Source: Blastococcus sp. PRF04-17
Lineage (GTDB): Bacteria; Actinomycetota; Actinomycetes; Mycobacteriales; Geodermatophilaceae
Assembly: GCF_023016265.1 (NCBI RefSeq)
Contig: NZ_CP095412.1
Location: 1,984,001 to 2,048,000 of the forward strand
Direction: 5' to 3'
Length of the DNA stretch: 64,000 nucleotides
Every line of letters starts with the position of its first letter. The stretch's first letter is position 1. The translations under genes were made by a program, and so were the position numbers. The notes beneath the pieces are model-generated. The model saw nothing but the letters and a program-made list of their open reading frames with translations, searched no databases and was not told where the DNA came from. This document shows positions 16,423 to 25,027 of this stretch, piece by piece.

Positions 16423-17282
16423 GACAGGACCTCCTCGGTCTGGCGTGAACCGGTCAGCAGCAGGTAGCCGTGCTCGGGGCCCGCGGGCACCAGGTCGGCG
16501 CCGGGCGGCGGACTGCCCACGTTGCGGAAGCGGCCCTCGGCGGTGCGCCAGGCGACCACGACGTCCGGCGCCGGGCCGTCGGCGTCCCACACGTGCCCGT
16601 CGGCGATGCCGGCCAGCTCCGACGTCCAGCCCTGGAAGACGACACGGCCGTGGTCGAGCACGACCACGCGAGAGCACAGCGCGGCGACGTCCTCGGTGAG
16701 ATGGGTGGAGAGCAGCACCGTGGTGTCGTCGGGCAGGCCGGCGAGGACCTCGCGGAAGCGCAGTCGCTGCTCCGGGTCGAGACCGACGGTCGGCTCGTCG
16801 AGCACCAGCAGCTCCGGCCGGCCCAGCAGCGCCTGGGCCAGGCCCACCCGGCGGCGCATGCCACCGGAGAGCGCGCGGATCTTCGCGTGCGCCCGATCGG
16901 CCAGACCCACGGCGTCGAGCACCCGGCGCACCTCCTCGTGCCGGGCGCGCCGGTCGGTCATCTCCTTGAGGACGGCGACGTAGTCGACGAACGCGAAGGC
17001 GGTGAAACCGCTGTAGGCGCCGGAGTCCTGCGGGAGGTAGCCGAGTCGCCGGCGGACCTGCAGCCGGTCGGCCGGATCGGCGGGGTCGCGGCCCAGGACC
17101 CGGACCTCGCCCGCGTCCTGGCCGAGCGCGGTGGCCACGATCCGCAGCAGGGTCGTCTTGCCGGCGCCGTTGGGGCCGAGCAGCCCCGTGACGCCGGCCC
17201 CGATCCCCAGCGAGACGTCTTGCAGCGCCACCGTGCCGCGATAGCGCTTGGTCACGCCCGCGAGGTCGACGGTTGTCCTCAT
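16419..17282 (-). CDS. ABC transporter ATP-binding protein
   Basis: A 287-residue ATPase of the drug/lantibiotic exporter class. Walker A is GPNGAGKT (36-43), the signature is LSGGM (138-142), Walker B is LLVLDEP (158-164), and the H-loop is STHLTED. It overlaps both neighbours by four bases. The last ~70 residues form an extra C-terminal domain, as in BcrA/NatA-type proteins. The operon starts with an ECF sigma factor and anti-sigma, so the exporter probably answers an envelope signal. Confidence 0.92.
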   Translation of the reverse strand: MRTTVDLAGVTKRYRGTVALQDVSLGIGAGVTGLLGPNGAGKTTLLRIVATALGQDAGEVRVLGRDPADPADRLQVRRRLGYLPQDSGAYSGFTAFAFVDYVAVLKEMTDRRARHEEVRRVLDAVGLADRAHAKIRALSGGMRRRVGLAQALLGRPELLVLDEPTVGLDPEQRLRFREVLAGLPDDTTVLLSTHLTEDVAALCSRVVVLDHGRVVFQGWTSELAGIADGHVWDADGPAPDVVVAWRTAEGRFRNVGSPPPGADLVPAGPEHGYLLLTGSRQTEEVLS

Positions 17283-18138
17283 GTCCCTCTCCTGTCCTCG
17301 CAGGTGCTGCGACGCGTGACGGCGACGACCACGGCGACCGCTGCCACGAGAAGCAGCACGGCCTGGCCGGCCGGACGGAAGACGACGGCCCGCTCGAGCA
17401 GGTCGTCGATCGGCAGGGGAGGCGCGGCTTGCGGAGGCTGCCCCACGACGCCGCGAGCCAGCCCAGCGTCAGGACGACGGCGACGTGACGGATGGCGAAC
17501 CGCGCGGAGAGCGCCAGGGCCAGCGCGGAGAGCGCCACGGCCGGCACCAGCCAGAGCGACGCCGGGCGGACGCCGACCGGCAGGGCCAGCGAGAGCACGC
17601 CGGCCACGGGGAGGGTGGTGGCGGCGGTCGCGACGGTCCGCAGCAGGAGCACCCGGAACCGCGGGTACGGCGTCGTCCCGGCGACCTCCCCGGCCAGTTC
17701 GTCGCTGCCCTCGTAGGCCAGTGCGACCCCGGCCAGCGGCAGCAGCGGAGCGGAGACGAGGAACAGCGCCGTGCCGAACGCGCCCGTGCCGAGGTGAGCG
17801 GCGACCAGCGCCAGGACGAGCAGCCCCGTGCCCGCCGTCCACCAGGCCCGCCGCAGCGACGGCGCGGCCGCCACCAACCGGACGACGTGCGACGGGAGCA
17901 CGCTCCCTAGCACCCGCTCGAGCAGCGTGACCGGCTCGTCGTCCACGGCGTCGATCAGCCGGTGCCATGTTCGCTCGTGCCGGGTACTTCCGTGCCGCGG
18001 ACCCGCGTCGGCACGCGCCAGCTGCTCCCGGCAGCCGGCGCAGCTCATCAGGTGTGACTCGACCGAGGAGGCCGGGGCCTCGGGCAGCCGCCCGTCGAGG
18101 TACTCGCTCAGCATCGGTGCGTCGACGTGCCAGCTCAT
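17279..18138 (-). CDS. Anti-sigma factor-like protein with zinc-finger and membrane segments (apparent frameshift)
   Basis: Starts at ATG 18138, overlapping the sigma factor stop by four bases. The first 45 residues form a zf-HC2-type zinc finger (HVDAPMLSEYLDG, HLMSCAGCREQL), followed by six or so membrane helices (LVLALVAAHLGTGAFGTALF, VLLLRTVATAATTLPVAGVL). Near 17457, after LTLGWLA, the frame breaks; one extra base joins it to GVVGQPPQAAPPLPIDDLL and a final membrane helix (AVLLLVAAVAVVVAV), ending at 17279 with an ATGA overlap with the ABC ATPase. That precise overlap argues that the gene is whole and the break is a base error. It should hold the ECF sigma factor at the membrane. Confidence 0.75.
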
Positions 18139-18665
18139 GTGAGTGCCTCCTGCAGCTGGGTGCGGGCGCGGGCCATGCGGGTGCGGACCGTGCCTGCCGG
18201 GACGCCGAGCAGCCGCGCCGCCTCGCGGCTGGTCAGCCCGTCGAGGACGACGGCGCGGACCACGGCGCGCAATTCCGGCGACAGCCCGTTGACCGCCGCC
18301 GCGAGGTCGCCGTGCTCGACGCCGAGCAGGACGACGTCCTCGGCGGAGGGCGCCGGTGCCGGGAGCAGCAGCCGCAGCGGCAGCGGCCGCCGCGGGCGCA
18401 CGGCGGCGAGCAGCCGGCGGATGCCGATCCCCCACAGCCAGGCGGGGACGTCGCCCGTCCCCCGGTATGCCTCCGGCTTGCGCCAGACGGCGAGGAAGGT
18501 GTCCTGGAGGACTTCCTCGACGACGTCGTCGTCGCCGCACCGGCGACGCAGCCGCGCCCGGAGCCACGGTGCGTGCCGGTCGTACAGGTCGCGCAGCGCG
18601 GCCCGGTCACGGTCGGCGATCCCGCGGAGCAGGTCACCGTCCGAGCGGGGCTCCGGCGTCCTCAT
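18135..18665 (-). CDS. ECF sigma factor
   Basis: A 176-residue ECF-type sigma factor. Region 2 is visible as LYDRHAPWLRARLRRR followed by VVEEVLQDTFLAVWRKPEAY, and region 4 as LSPELRAVVRAVVLDGLTSR and then LLGVPAGTVRTRMARARTQL. ATG 18665 was chosen because the conserved start of region 2 follows at the usual distance; the longer frame upstream passes through a palindromic terminator. It heads a five-gene operon (sigma, anti-sigma, ABC ATPase, permease, membrane protein), which it probably controls itself. Confidence 0.9.
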   Translation of the reverse strand: MRTPEPRSDGDLLRGIADRDRAALRDLYDRHAPWLRARLRRRCGDDDVVEEVLQDTFLAVWRKPEAYRGTGDVPAWLWGIGIRRLLAAVRPRRPLPLRLLLPAPAPSAEDVVLLGVEHGDLAAAVNGLSPELRAVVRAVVLDGLTSREAARLLGVPAGTVRTRMARARTQLQEALT

Positions 18666-18703
18666 GCCAACCCTGTAGCTCCGGCCACGCCGAAGTGTTC
18701 TGA

Positions 18704-18745
18704 GCGGAGTGGGAGGGGCGCGGAAACCGCGCCCTCCCACTCCGC
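18704..18745. repeat. Palindromic element, copy C
   Basis: GCGGAGTGGGAGGG (18704-18717) pairs with CCTCCCACTCCGC (to 18745), with GCGCGG and CCGCGC enclosing an AAA loop; it is the most perfect of the three copies. It lies between the sigma factor start and the alpha-dioxygenase stop, so here it would terminate the minus-strand transcript coming from 20.7 kb. Confidence 0.7.
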
Positions 18746-18746
18746 A

Positions 18747-20676
18747 TCAGGCCTCGGTCACGCGCTTCCACGGGGCGAAGGCGTTGTCCAGGCCGCGCAT
18801 CGCCGGCCGCAGCTCCGGGAAGTGCCGCAGCAGCACGGTGCGCATGTCGTTGTCGCGCACCCACTGCAGCCCCGCCGGCGAGTAGATCTCGGGCCGGAAG
18901 TCCCTGGTGAAGAAGCGGTCGCTGTTGAGCCGCCGCGACGCCATGAGGATGAAGATGCGGAACGCGGTGTCGCTGAACGCGAACCCGGTCGGCCGCTTCT
19001 CCGCGTACAGGCCGACCATCAGGTCCACCTGCTCGATGTCCCCGCCGTAGATCTCCTCGATCTCCGCGGCCAGCTCCGGGTCCTCGCACAGCTCGGCGAA
19101 GGTGCGCGGCACCGTCATGTGCAGCAGCCGGCGGAACTGGCAGTAGCGCGGCACACCCAGCTCGCGGATGCGCACGATGTCGGTCGTCGCCAGGTCGATG
19201 ACCGCGCCGTCGGGCCGGGTGAACTGCTGCAGGAACCGCGGGAAGTTCTTCAGCACGATGTCGCCCGGGTGCGTGGTGCCGAACGAGTAGAAGAGGTCCT
19301 GCAGGCTGAAGCGCGCCGCGACGTCCTTGGAGTTGGGGCCGCCAGCTCGGGGAACTCCAGCTGCGCCAGCGGCCGGTCGCCGTCCAGCGAGCGGATGTCG
19401 AAGTCGTCGGGCAGCAGCGGGTGCATGCGGTAGACGCTGGTGAACTCCTCGGTGAGGCAGAACGGGGCGCCGTAGTGCTCGGTGGCCGCGCCGGGGATGC
19501 CGCTGATGACCTCGCTGTCACTGATCCGGCCGAACGTGCGGGCGATCCGCTCCCCCGCGACGCCGAACCAGTTGGCCCGCAGCGCGTAGACCGTGGTCGG
19601 GTGGCTGATGATCGCCGGCGTCCACTCGGCGGTGTGGATCTTCGCCATCAGCGCGGCGATGACGAGGCGGGCGCGCTGGAAGAGCTCCTCGTCGTCCCAG
19701 TGCGGGTAGTCGGCCTTGAGCCGGTCGCACACGGCGTTGTGCTCGCGGACGAACAGCGTGGCGAGCATGCCCAGACCGCTCCACCAGCCGGGCACCCGGG
19801 TGAAGTCGTACTGCGGGTCGTCGGGGATCGGCAGCGTGCCGTCGTCGTTGAGTCGCAGCTTGCCGTCGGTGCCGCTGCGCACGAACCGCTGCTGGTCGAG
19901 CGTCGAGCCGTAGATCGAGGACCCGTCCCACCAGTGGGTGACCTCGTTGACGGTGGTGACCGGGCCCTCGGCGCCCGGGGGGCGGCTGGGGTCGGGGTGG
20001 ATGCGCGGGATGCGCATCGGGTTCTCGTGCCAGTCGTCGCCGGGTTCGATCGGGATGTCGACCAGGCGCGAGGTGTCGCCCTCGCCGTGCTCGAACCAGT
20101 CGCGGATCATGAACTGCAGCCACGCCGCCGCCAGGGTGTTCACCGTGACGGCGGGCTTGAACGTCTCCCGGGTCATGAGCCGGCGGGCGACGGTGCGCGC
20201 GTTGGGCTCGTGCAGCTGCGCGTCGGTCACCGGCAGCACCTCGTCGAGCGGGATGTTCCGTCCGAACCGTGCCTTGGCCATGCCCATGTCCGGGAAGTCG
20301 AGGTCGTTGTGCGACCCGTCGACGCTGCGGTTGACCAGGTGCTCCGGCGTCCGCGGCGGAGCCGTCGGCCCGCCGACCATCGGCACCACGGTCGAGGGGT
20401 CGTAGAGGTTCTCCTGCCGCAGGATGTTGCGGATGCCGATCAGGACGGCGAGCCCCCGGGCAGCGGCAGCTTGTCCCAGCCGACCCTGTGGTCGACGGTC
20501 TGCGCCACCTTGCCGAAGACGCGCCAGAAGAACGTGCGCCGGTAGTCGGCGCCCGGGACCCGCGAGCGGGTCGACGGTGCGGCGGATCCGGCTCCCGGGT
20601 GCCCGTCGGAGTCGGCGCGCGGCTGGGGCACCGAGCCGCTGGAGAGGCTGGTGGGGCGCGGGGTCTGGGTGCTCAT
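18747..20676 (-). CDS. Alpha-dioxygenase-like heme peroxidase (two apparent frameshifts)
   Basis: A heme protein of the animal peroxidase/cyclooxygenase superfamily, about 640 residues when joined. ATG 20676 follows AGGAGAAGCG. The FGRNIP motif (about residue 137) and the QFMIRDWFEHGEGDT segment (about 189) resemble plant and bacterial fatty-acid alpha-dioxygenases. The proximal heme histidine and the catalytic tyrosine are both present in VYRMHPLLPD (about 415). The frame breaks near 20453 (after KLPLP) and near 19341 (after EFPELAA), each in a G/C run; one extra base at each joins it to the next conserved block. Where the family usually has IHDW this protein has IRDW. It overlaps the GMC oxidoreductase gene and is likely co-expressed with it. 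Confidence 0.78.
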
Positions 20677-22646
20677 CGCTTCTCCTGGACGGTCGGGCGG
20701 AGGGGCCTGCGGGGGCGGGGCAGCAGATGGGAGACGACCGTCCGGGGTGCGGCACCGGCGGCGTCGGCGAGGATCGCGGCGCTGGCCTTCTCGGCCGCCA
20801 TGTAGACCGCGGTGACGATGAAGAAGCCCGGGATCCGGGGGAAGACGGAGGCGTCGACGACCCGCAGGCCGCGGGTGCCGTGGACCTTGAAGTCGCCGTC
20901 GAGGACGCCGCCGCGCTTGCGCGAGCCGATCGCGGCCGTGCACGAGGCGTGATGCCCCCAGGCGTTGTCCTCCACGAACTCGCGCAACCGCTCGCGGGTG
21001 TCGAACGACGGCCCGGGCACCAGCTCCTCGCGCACGTCGTCCCCGAGGCTCTTCATCAGCGACCGCGCCAGCTCGATCCCGGTGACCACGGCGTCGAGGT
21101 CCTGGCCGGCGGTGTCGTCGCCCTCGTCGAAGTACCGGAAGCGGATGTCGGGGGTGTCGCGCGGATCCGCCGAGCGCAGCAGCACGCTGCCGGCCCGGTT
21201 GACGGTGTGCGCCTTGAGCACCGCCCAGGTGAAGCAGTCCGACTGCTGGGCCAGCGACGACGAGTAGCCCGGGTAGTAGCCGGTGAAGTGCGCCGGCAGG
21301 CCGAAGACGAAGAGGTCCGGCGTCGGCAGGTCCTCCCGCGACCGGCTGACCAGGCCGAGCAGCGCGCCGTTGGTCGTGTAGACGCCGGTGCGCTCGAGCC
21401 AGTCGCGGTATCCCGGGTCGGGGTCCGCTCCGTCCTTGGGACCGCAGAACGTCAGGCCCTCGAGCAGGCTGAACTTCTTGGCCATCCGGCTGACCACGCC
21501 GACCTCGTAGCGGTCCTGCAGGTTCTCGCCGACGCCGGGGAGGTCGACCCGGCAGCGGATGCCGAAGCGCTCCAGCTCCTCCCGCGGGCCGATGCCCGAG
21601 AGCTTGAGCAGCTGCGGGGTGTTGAAGGCGCCGCCGGAGAGGATCACCTCGCGGCGGACCGCCACCTGCACGGGCGCAGCGGCCGCCGCGGCGGGGCGGG
21701 GGTCGGCGCGGTAGGCGTGCGGCTGCGGCAGGTACTCGACGCCCCGGGCGATGGTGCCCGCCTCGTCGAACAGCACCCGGGTGGCCAGGGCCCCCGTCCG
21801 GACGACCAGCCGGTCGGGGAACCGCTGCTGGACGTCGCGGATGCGCTCCCGGCTGCCGTTGCGGCAGCCGTCCCGGACGGCGATCGGGATCTGCCACAAC
21901 CCCTCGCCCTTCCGCCGGACCCGCCAGTCGTTGGGGTCGACGGCCGAGTTGAGGCCCTCCCACGGGCGCAGCGGGCGGCCCCAGAAGTCGCCGAGGCTCC
22001 TGGCGAACGAGCGGAACAGCACCTCGCGCAGCTGCGGGTCGGCCACGGCGAGCTTCGGATCGGCCAGCGTCGTGTGCAGCCAGCCGTCGAACCCGTGCCG
22101 GCTGGCGTTGACGTACTTCTCGCTGACCAGCGGAAGCGCGGAGAGCAACCGGGCGAGCAGGGAGTTCTTCGGCAGCACCCGCGGCCGCGGCCGGTAGTGG
22201 CATGCCTCGAGGCGCTCGAACCACTGGCGCATCTCCTGCGCCCGCCAGCTCGGGTCCCCGGTCTCCTCGGCGATGAGGTCCCAGTCGGCGTCGTGCGGGT
22301 AGACGGTGATCATCGCGTTGTGGGCGGTGCAGCCGCCCAGGGTGCCCGAACGGGGGTAGAGGACGCCGCCGGGCTCCGGCTGCGCCCGGTACTTCTCGTC
22401 CCGCTCGCACCGGCCCTGGTCGTCGTAGTGCCTCACGAAGAAGGACCAGTTCATCTGCTCGTGCTCGCTGGCGCGCCCGTGGAAGGCGGGCACGCGGTAG
22501 TCGTCGTCCTCGTCCTCGCCGCCGGCCTCGAGCAGCAGCACCCGATGGCCGGCCTCGGCCAGGTTGGCCGCGACCGGGCCGCCGCCTGCCCCGGAGCCGA
22601 CGACGACGTAGTCGAAGACCTCCGCGTCCGGCGAGCCGGTGGTCAC
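20673..22646 (-). CDS. GMC-family FAD oxidoreductase
   Basis: A 657-residue glucose-methanol-choline type flavoprotein. The FAD-binding motif VVVGSGAGGGPVAANLAEAG (14-33) and the second GMC signature (LSGGAFNTPQLLKLSGIG) are present, and the C-terminal active-site His lies in WGHHASCTAAIG (about 562). The start is GTG 22646; its stop overlaps the alpha-dioxygenase ATG. It resembles long-chain alcohol or sterol oxidases. As alpha-dioxygenases shorten fatty acids to aldehydes, the pair might act on the same lipid, but that is inference. Confidence 0.88.
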   Translation of the reverse strand: MTTGSPDAEVFDYVVVGSGAGGGPVAANLAEAGHRVLLLEAGGEDEDDDYRVPAFHGRASEHEQMNWSFFVRHYDDQGRCERDEKYRAQPEPGGVLYPRSGTLGGCTAHNAMITVYPHDADWDLIAEETGDPSWRAQEMRQWFERLEACHYRPRPRVLPKNSLLARLLSALPLVSEKYVNASRHGFDGWLHTTLADPKLAVADPQLREVLFRSFARSLGDFWGRPLRPWEGLNSAVDPNDWRVRRKGEGLWQIPIAVRDGCRNGSRERIRDVQQRFPDRLVVRTGALATRVLFDEAGTIARGVEYLPQPHAYRADPRPAAAAAAPVQVAVRREVILSGGAFNTPQLLKLSGIGPREELERFGIRCRVDLPGVGENLQDRYEVGVVSRMAKKFSLLEGLTFCGPKDGADPDPGYRDWLERTGVYTTNGALLGLVSRSREDLPTPDLFVFGLPAHFTGYYPGYSSSLAQQSDCFTWAVLKAHTVNRAGSVLLRSADPRDTPDIRFRYFDEGDDTAGQDLDAVVTGIELARSLMKSLGDDVREELVPGPSFDTRERLREFVEDNAWGHHASCTAAIGSRKRGGVLDGDFKVHGTRGLRVVDASVFPRIPGFFIVTAVYMAAEKASAAILADAAGAAPRTVVSHLLPRPRRPLRPTVQEKR

Positions 22647-23041
22647 CTGGCGCTCCGGCGGGAGGCCAGGAGGGCGAGCACCGACAGCAGCGTGTTGGTT
22701 CCCGAGATCAGCAACAGCGGACGCGCCCGCTCCGGGGACAACTGCCTGCTCTGCTGGAGGGCGAGGACCGTCGCGGTGTCGCTGGCATGGATCAGCGGCG
22801 CCGCCCGCAGCGCGCGGTCGAGCTCACGCCCCTCCAGCCGCCACAGGTCCAGCCCGATGAGGATCGTCCGGACGCCGAACAGCCGCAGTCCGTAGACGGC
22901 CGCGGGGTTGCCGGTCGGGGCGTCGTCCCCGAATCGGCTGATGATCATCCTCGGCGCGAACAGGCCGGTGGCACCAGCAGCCAGACGGACGCCGCCCAGC
23001 GCGTAGCGCGCTCCGGTGCCCAGGATCCCGATCGCCGACAC
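22643..23041 (-). CDS. Small membrane protein, DUF4267-like
   Basis: A 132-residue protein with three to four membrane segments (VRLAAGATGLFAPRMI, YGLRLFGVRTILIGLDLW, LLISGTNTLLSVLALLAS). The GTG start at 23041 has GGAGG six bases upstream; the longer frame is low-complexity. The pattern of an NPAAVYGLRLFGVR block resembles DUF4267. It overlaps the GMC gene start by four bases and so leads the three-gene operon with the GMC and alpha-dioxygenase genes. Confidence 0.7.
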   Translation of the reverse strand: MSAIGILGTGARYALGGVRLAAGATGLFAPRMIISRFGDDAPTGNPAAVYGLRLFGVRTILIGLDLWRLEGRELDRALRAAPLIHASDTATVLALQQSRQLSPERARPLLLISGTNTLLSVLALLASRRSAR

Positions 23042-23500
23042 TGCGGTCCTCCCCCACCCGGCACGTGCCGGGCGCGCTTCGCGGAGGAGTGCCCACCGGA
23101 CGTCCGTCGAGAGAAGGCACGTTGCACGTTCCCCCGTCGAAGCACGGCCGCTGATGACCGGCACCCGCAGGCTCCGGTCGGTTCCCCCTGGTCGTTCGAC
23201 GCGCCGGAGTGGCTCCGGCGGCGCCCACGTTCCTCCCGGGCGCATCAAGATCACAAGGGGGTTGCGCGCCGCGGCGGAGTTGTCCCGTCACGGACGGCGC
23301 GCGCCCGGCACGTCGCGGCGGCGACGGTCCACGGCCTCCCGGAACTCGAGCGAACCCTTGACATGTATCGGGCCCGGCAGCACGCTGGCCGACACCTCCG
23401 GGCAGTGGTAATCCTGATGACCAATCGCCCGGAATGAGCAGTTCCTGCGCCACGTCCGGCGACTTCCCACGACGGATCCAGGCCCGGCAGGAGGGCAGCT
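23042..23500. other. Intergenic, no gene seen
   Basis: The 459 bp between divergent genes contain short open frames only. A TTGACA at 23358-23363 has a weak -10 candidate (CACGCT at 23381-23386) and could fire rightwards. On the minus side nothing beyond the ribosome binding site of the DUF4267-like gene is clear. Confidence 0.4.
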
Positions 23501-23758
23501 ATGGGCAGGGCCCACGTACACGCGCACGCTGCCGTCCCACCCGAGCGGTTCGTGGCAGCGCTGCCCGACTTCGGGCCCGGCCGCAGCGAGATCGTGCTGG
23601 AGAGCAACGCCTTCGGGCCCGGGAACGTGCGGGCCCCCTCGACGACGAGGGGCCGGGTCCTCGACCTCCTGCTCTCCCTCGGCGGCAGCGCCTGGTTCGC
23701 CCGTGACCTGCGCCGGTCGCTGCGCCGACCGGAGGCCGGCCAGCGCTCGATGTCCTGA
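23501..23758 (+). CDS. Short SRPBCC-like remnant with probable internal deletion
   Basis: An 85-residue frame. Its start (MGRAHVHAHAAVPPERFVAA) and end (TTRGRVLDLLLSLGGSAWFA) look like the first strand/helix and the last helix of a START/SRPBCC-type protein, but the middle of the fold is missing: the two parts meet around residues 30-48. The likely explanation is an internal deletion of roughly 80 codons, which would leave a non-functional remnant. The family assignment is from memory of similar actinobacterial proteins and is tentative. Confidence 0.45.
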   Translation: MGRAHVHAHAAVPPERFVAALPDFGPGRSEIVLESNAFGPGNVRAPSTTRGRVLDLLLSLGGSAWFARDLRRSLRRPEAGQRSMS

Positions 23759-23881
23759 GCCCACCTCGCCCGGGGTGGCCGGGCGCCAGCAGCCCGACCA
23801 CCACCGTCTGGGGGACACCGTGGCCGACCACGACGACCGGAACAGCAGCTCGGCGGACGTCGTCACGCGGAGGACGCAGCC

Positions 23882-25027
23882 GTGGTGATCGCGCTGCCGA
23901 TGGTCCTGCGCCCCGTCACGCCCTCCGACCCGCCCGGTTCGGGGACGGAGCACGAGGCGGACCTGGCGGCCATGTGCCGGCGCCGGATGGAGCGGGAGGC
24001 GACGGCGGACCTCGCCAGCCCCTCCGCCGCGACCGAGGTGCTCACCTTGCGACATCGGGAGATCCTCCTCGCCGGCGGCCGACCCGACGAACTGCTGGCC
24101 CTCGGCGCGGCGGTGGACCGGGCGGTGGACCGGTTCCCGCACTGCGCGGACCTCCGGCTGCTGCGGGCCACCGTCGCACTGGCCGTGCACCGCGGGGACC
24201 TGGCCCGTCGGGCGCTGGCCGCCGTCCCGGGTCTGGACCAGCTGCCGGCCGGGCGGGTGGTGACCGCCGACGTGGCGCTGTTCGAGGGCAACTACGCCGG
24301 AGCCCGGGCCGGCTACGAGCAGGCGCTGCGCGCCGAGCCGCGCTGGGACACCGTGGCCCGGCTGGCCGAGGTGGCCGTCGCCACCGGCCGGTTCGACGAC
24401 GCCGCGGAGCTCTACTCGGCCGCGGAGCGCGAGCTGACCGCCACCCAGCGGCGGGCCCACGCCTGGATCCGGGTGCGGCGGGCGGCCCTCGCGCTGGCCC
24501 TCGGGAACGGCGAACAGGCGGCGCGGTTCCTCGACGACGCGGAGCGCAGCTATGCCGGCTGGTGGTACGTCGCCGCGCACCGGGCCGAGCTGGACCGCGC
24601 CCGCGGCCGCCACGGCCGGGCCGTCGCCGGGTACCGCTCGGTCCTGGCGGCGGTCGACCGGCCCGACGTCCGCGAGGCCCTGGGCACCGCGCTGGCCGCG
24701 GCCGGCGATGCCGACGCCGCGGCGGCGTGCCACGCCGGCGCAGTGGCCGCCTATCTGGTCTCCGCGGCCCGCGGCGAGGTCCACCACCTCCACCACCTGG
24801 CGAGCTTCTACGCCGACGTCCACCCGCACGCCGCCGCCGCCCTCGGCTGGGCCCGCCAGGACGTCGAGCTGCGACGCACCGGCGGCACGCTGTCCCTGCT
24901 CGCGTGGTGCCAGTACAAGGCCGGCCGCACGACGGAGGCACGGGCCACCCTGGACGAGGCGTTCGCGCTCGGGGCCGGCGATCCGCTCCTGCAGCAGCGG
25001 GCCCGCGTGATCCGGGGCGGCGGATGA
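23882..25027 (+). CDS. TPR-like helical repeat protein
   Basis: A 381-residue, alanine-rich, all-helical protein. Several TPR-like units are visible, for example ADVALFEGNYAGARAGYEQA, VARLAEVAVATGRFDDAAEL and LLAWCQYKAGRTTEARATLD, with the A/G at position 8 and A at 20 expected of TPRs. No signal peptide or enzyme motif is present. The GTG start at 23882 has no clear ribosome binding site; ATG 23900 is an alternative. Its stop overlaps the ATG of a patatin-like gene, so the two proteins may work together, with the TPR part as a partner-binding scaffold. Confidence 0.7.
   Translation: MVIALPMVLRPVTPSDPPGSGTEHEADLAAMCRRRMEREATADLASPSAATEVLTLRHREILLAGGRPDELLALGAAVDRAVDRFPHCADLRLLRATVALAVHRGDLARRALAAVPGLDQLPAGRVVTADVALFEGNYAGARAGYEQALRAEPRWDTVARLAEVAVATGRFDDAAELYSAAERELTATQRRAHAWIRVRRAALALALGNGEQAARFLDDAERSYAGWWYVAAHRAELDRARGRHGRAVAGYRSVLAAVDRPDVREALGTALAAAGDADAAAACHAGAVAAYLVSAARGEVHHLHHLASFYADVHPHAAAALGWARQDVELRRTGGTLSLLAWCQYKAGRTTEARATLDEAFALGAGDPLLQQRARVIRGGG

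Noticed and set aside
15469-18567. A single 1,032-codon protein joining sigma, anti-sigma and permease regions
   Set aside because: The frame crosses separate genes; the ABC ATPase in another frame occupies its centre.
20424-22895. 823-codon plus-strand frame
   Set aside because: Antisense shadow of the GMC oxidoreductase.
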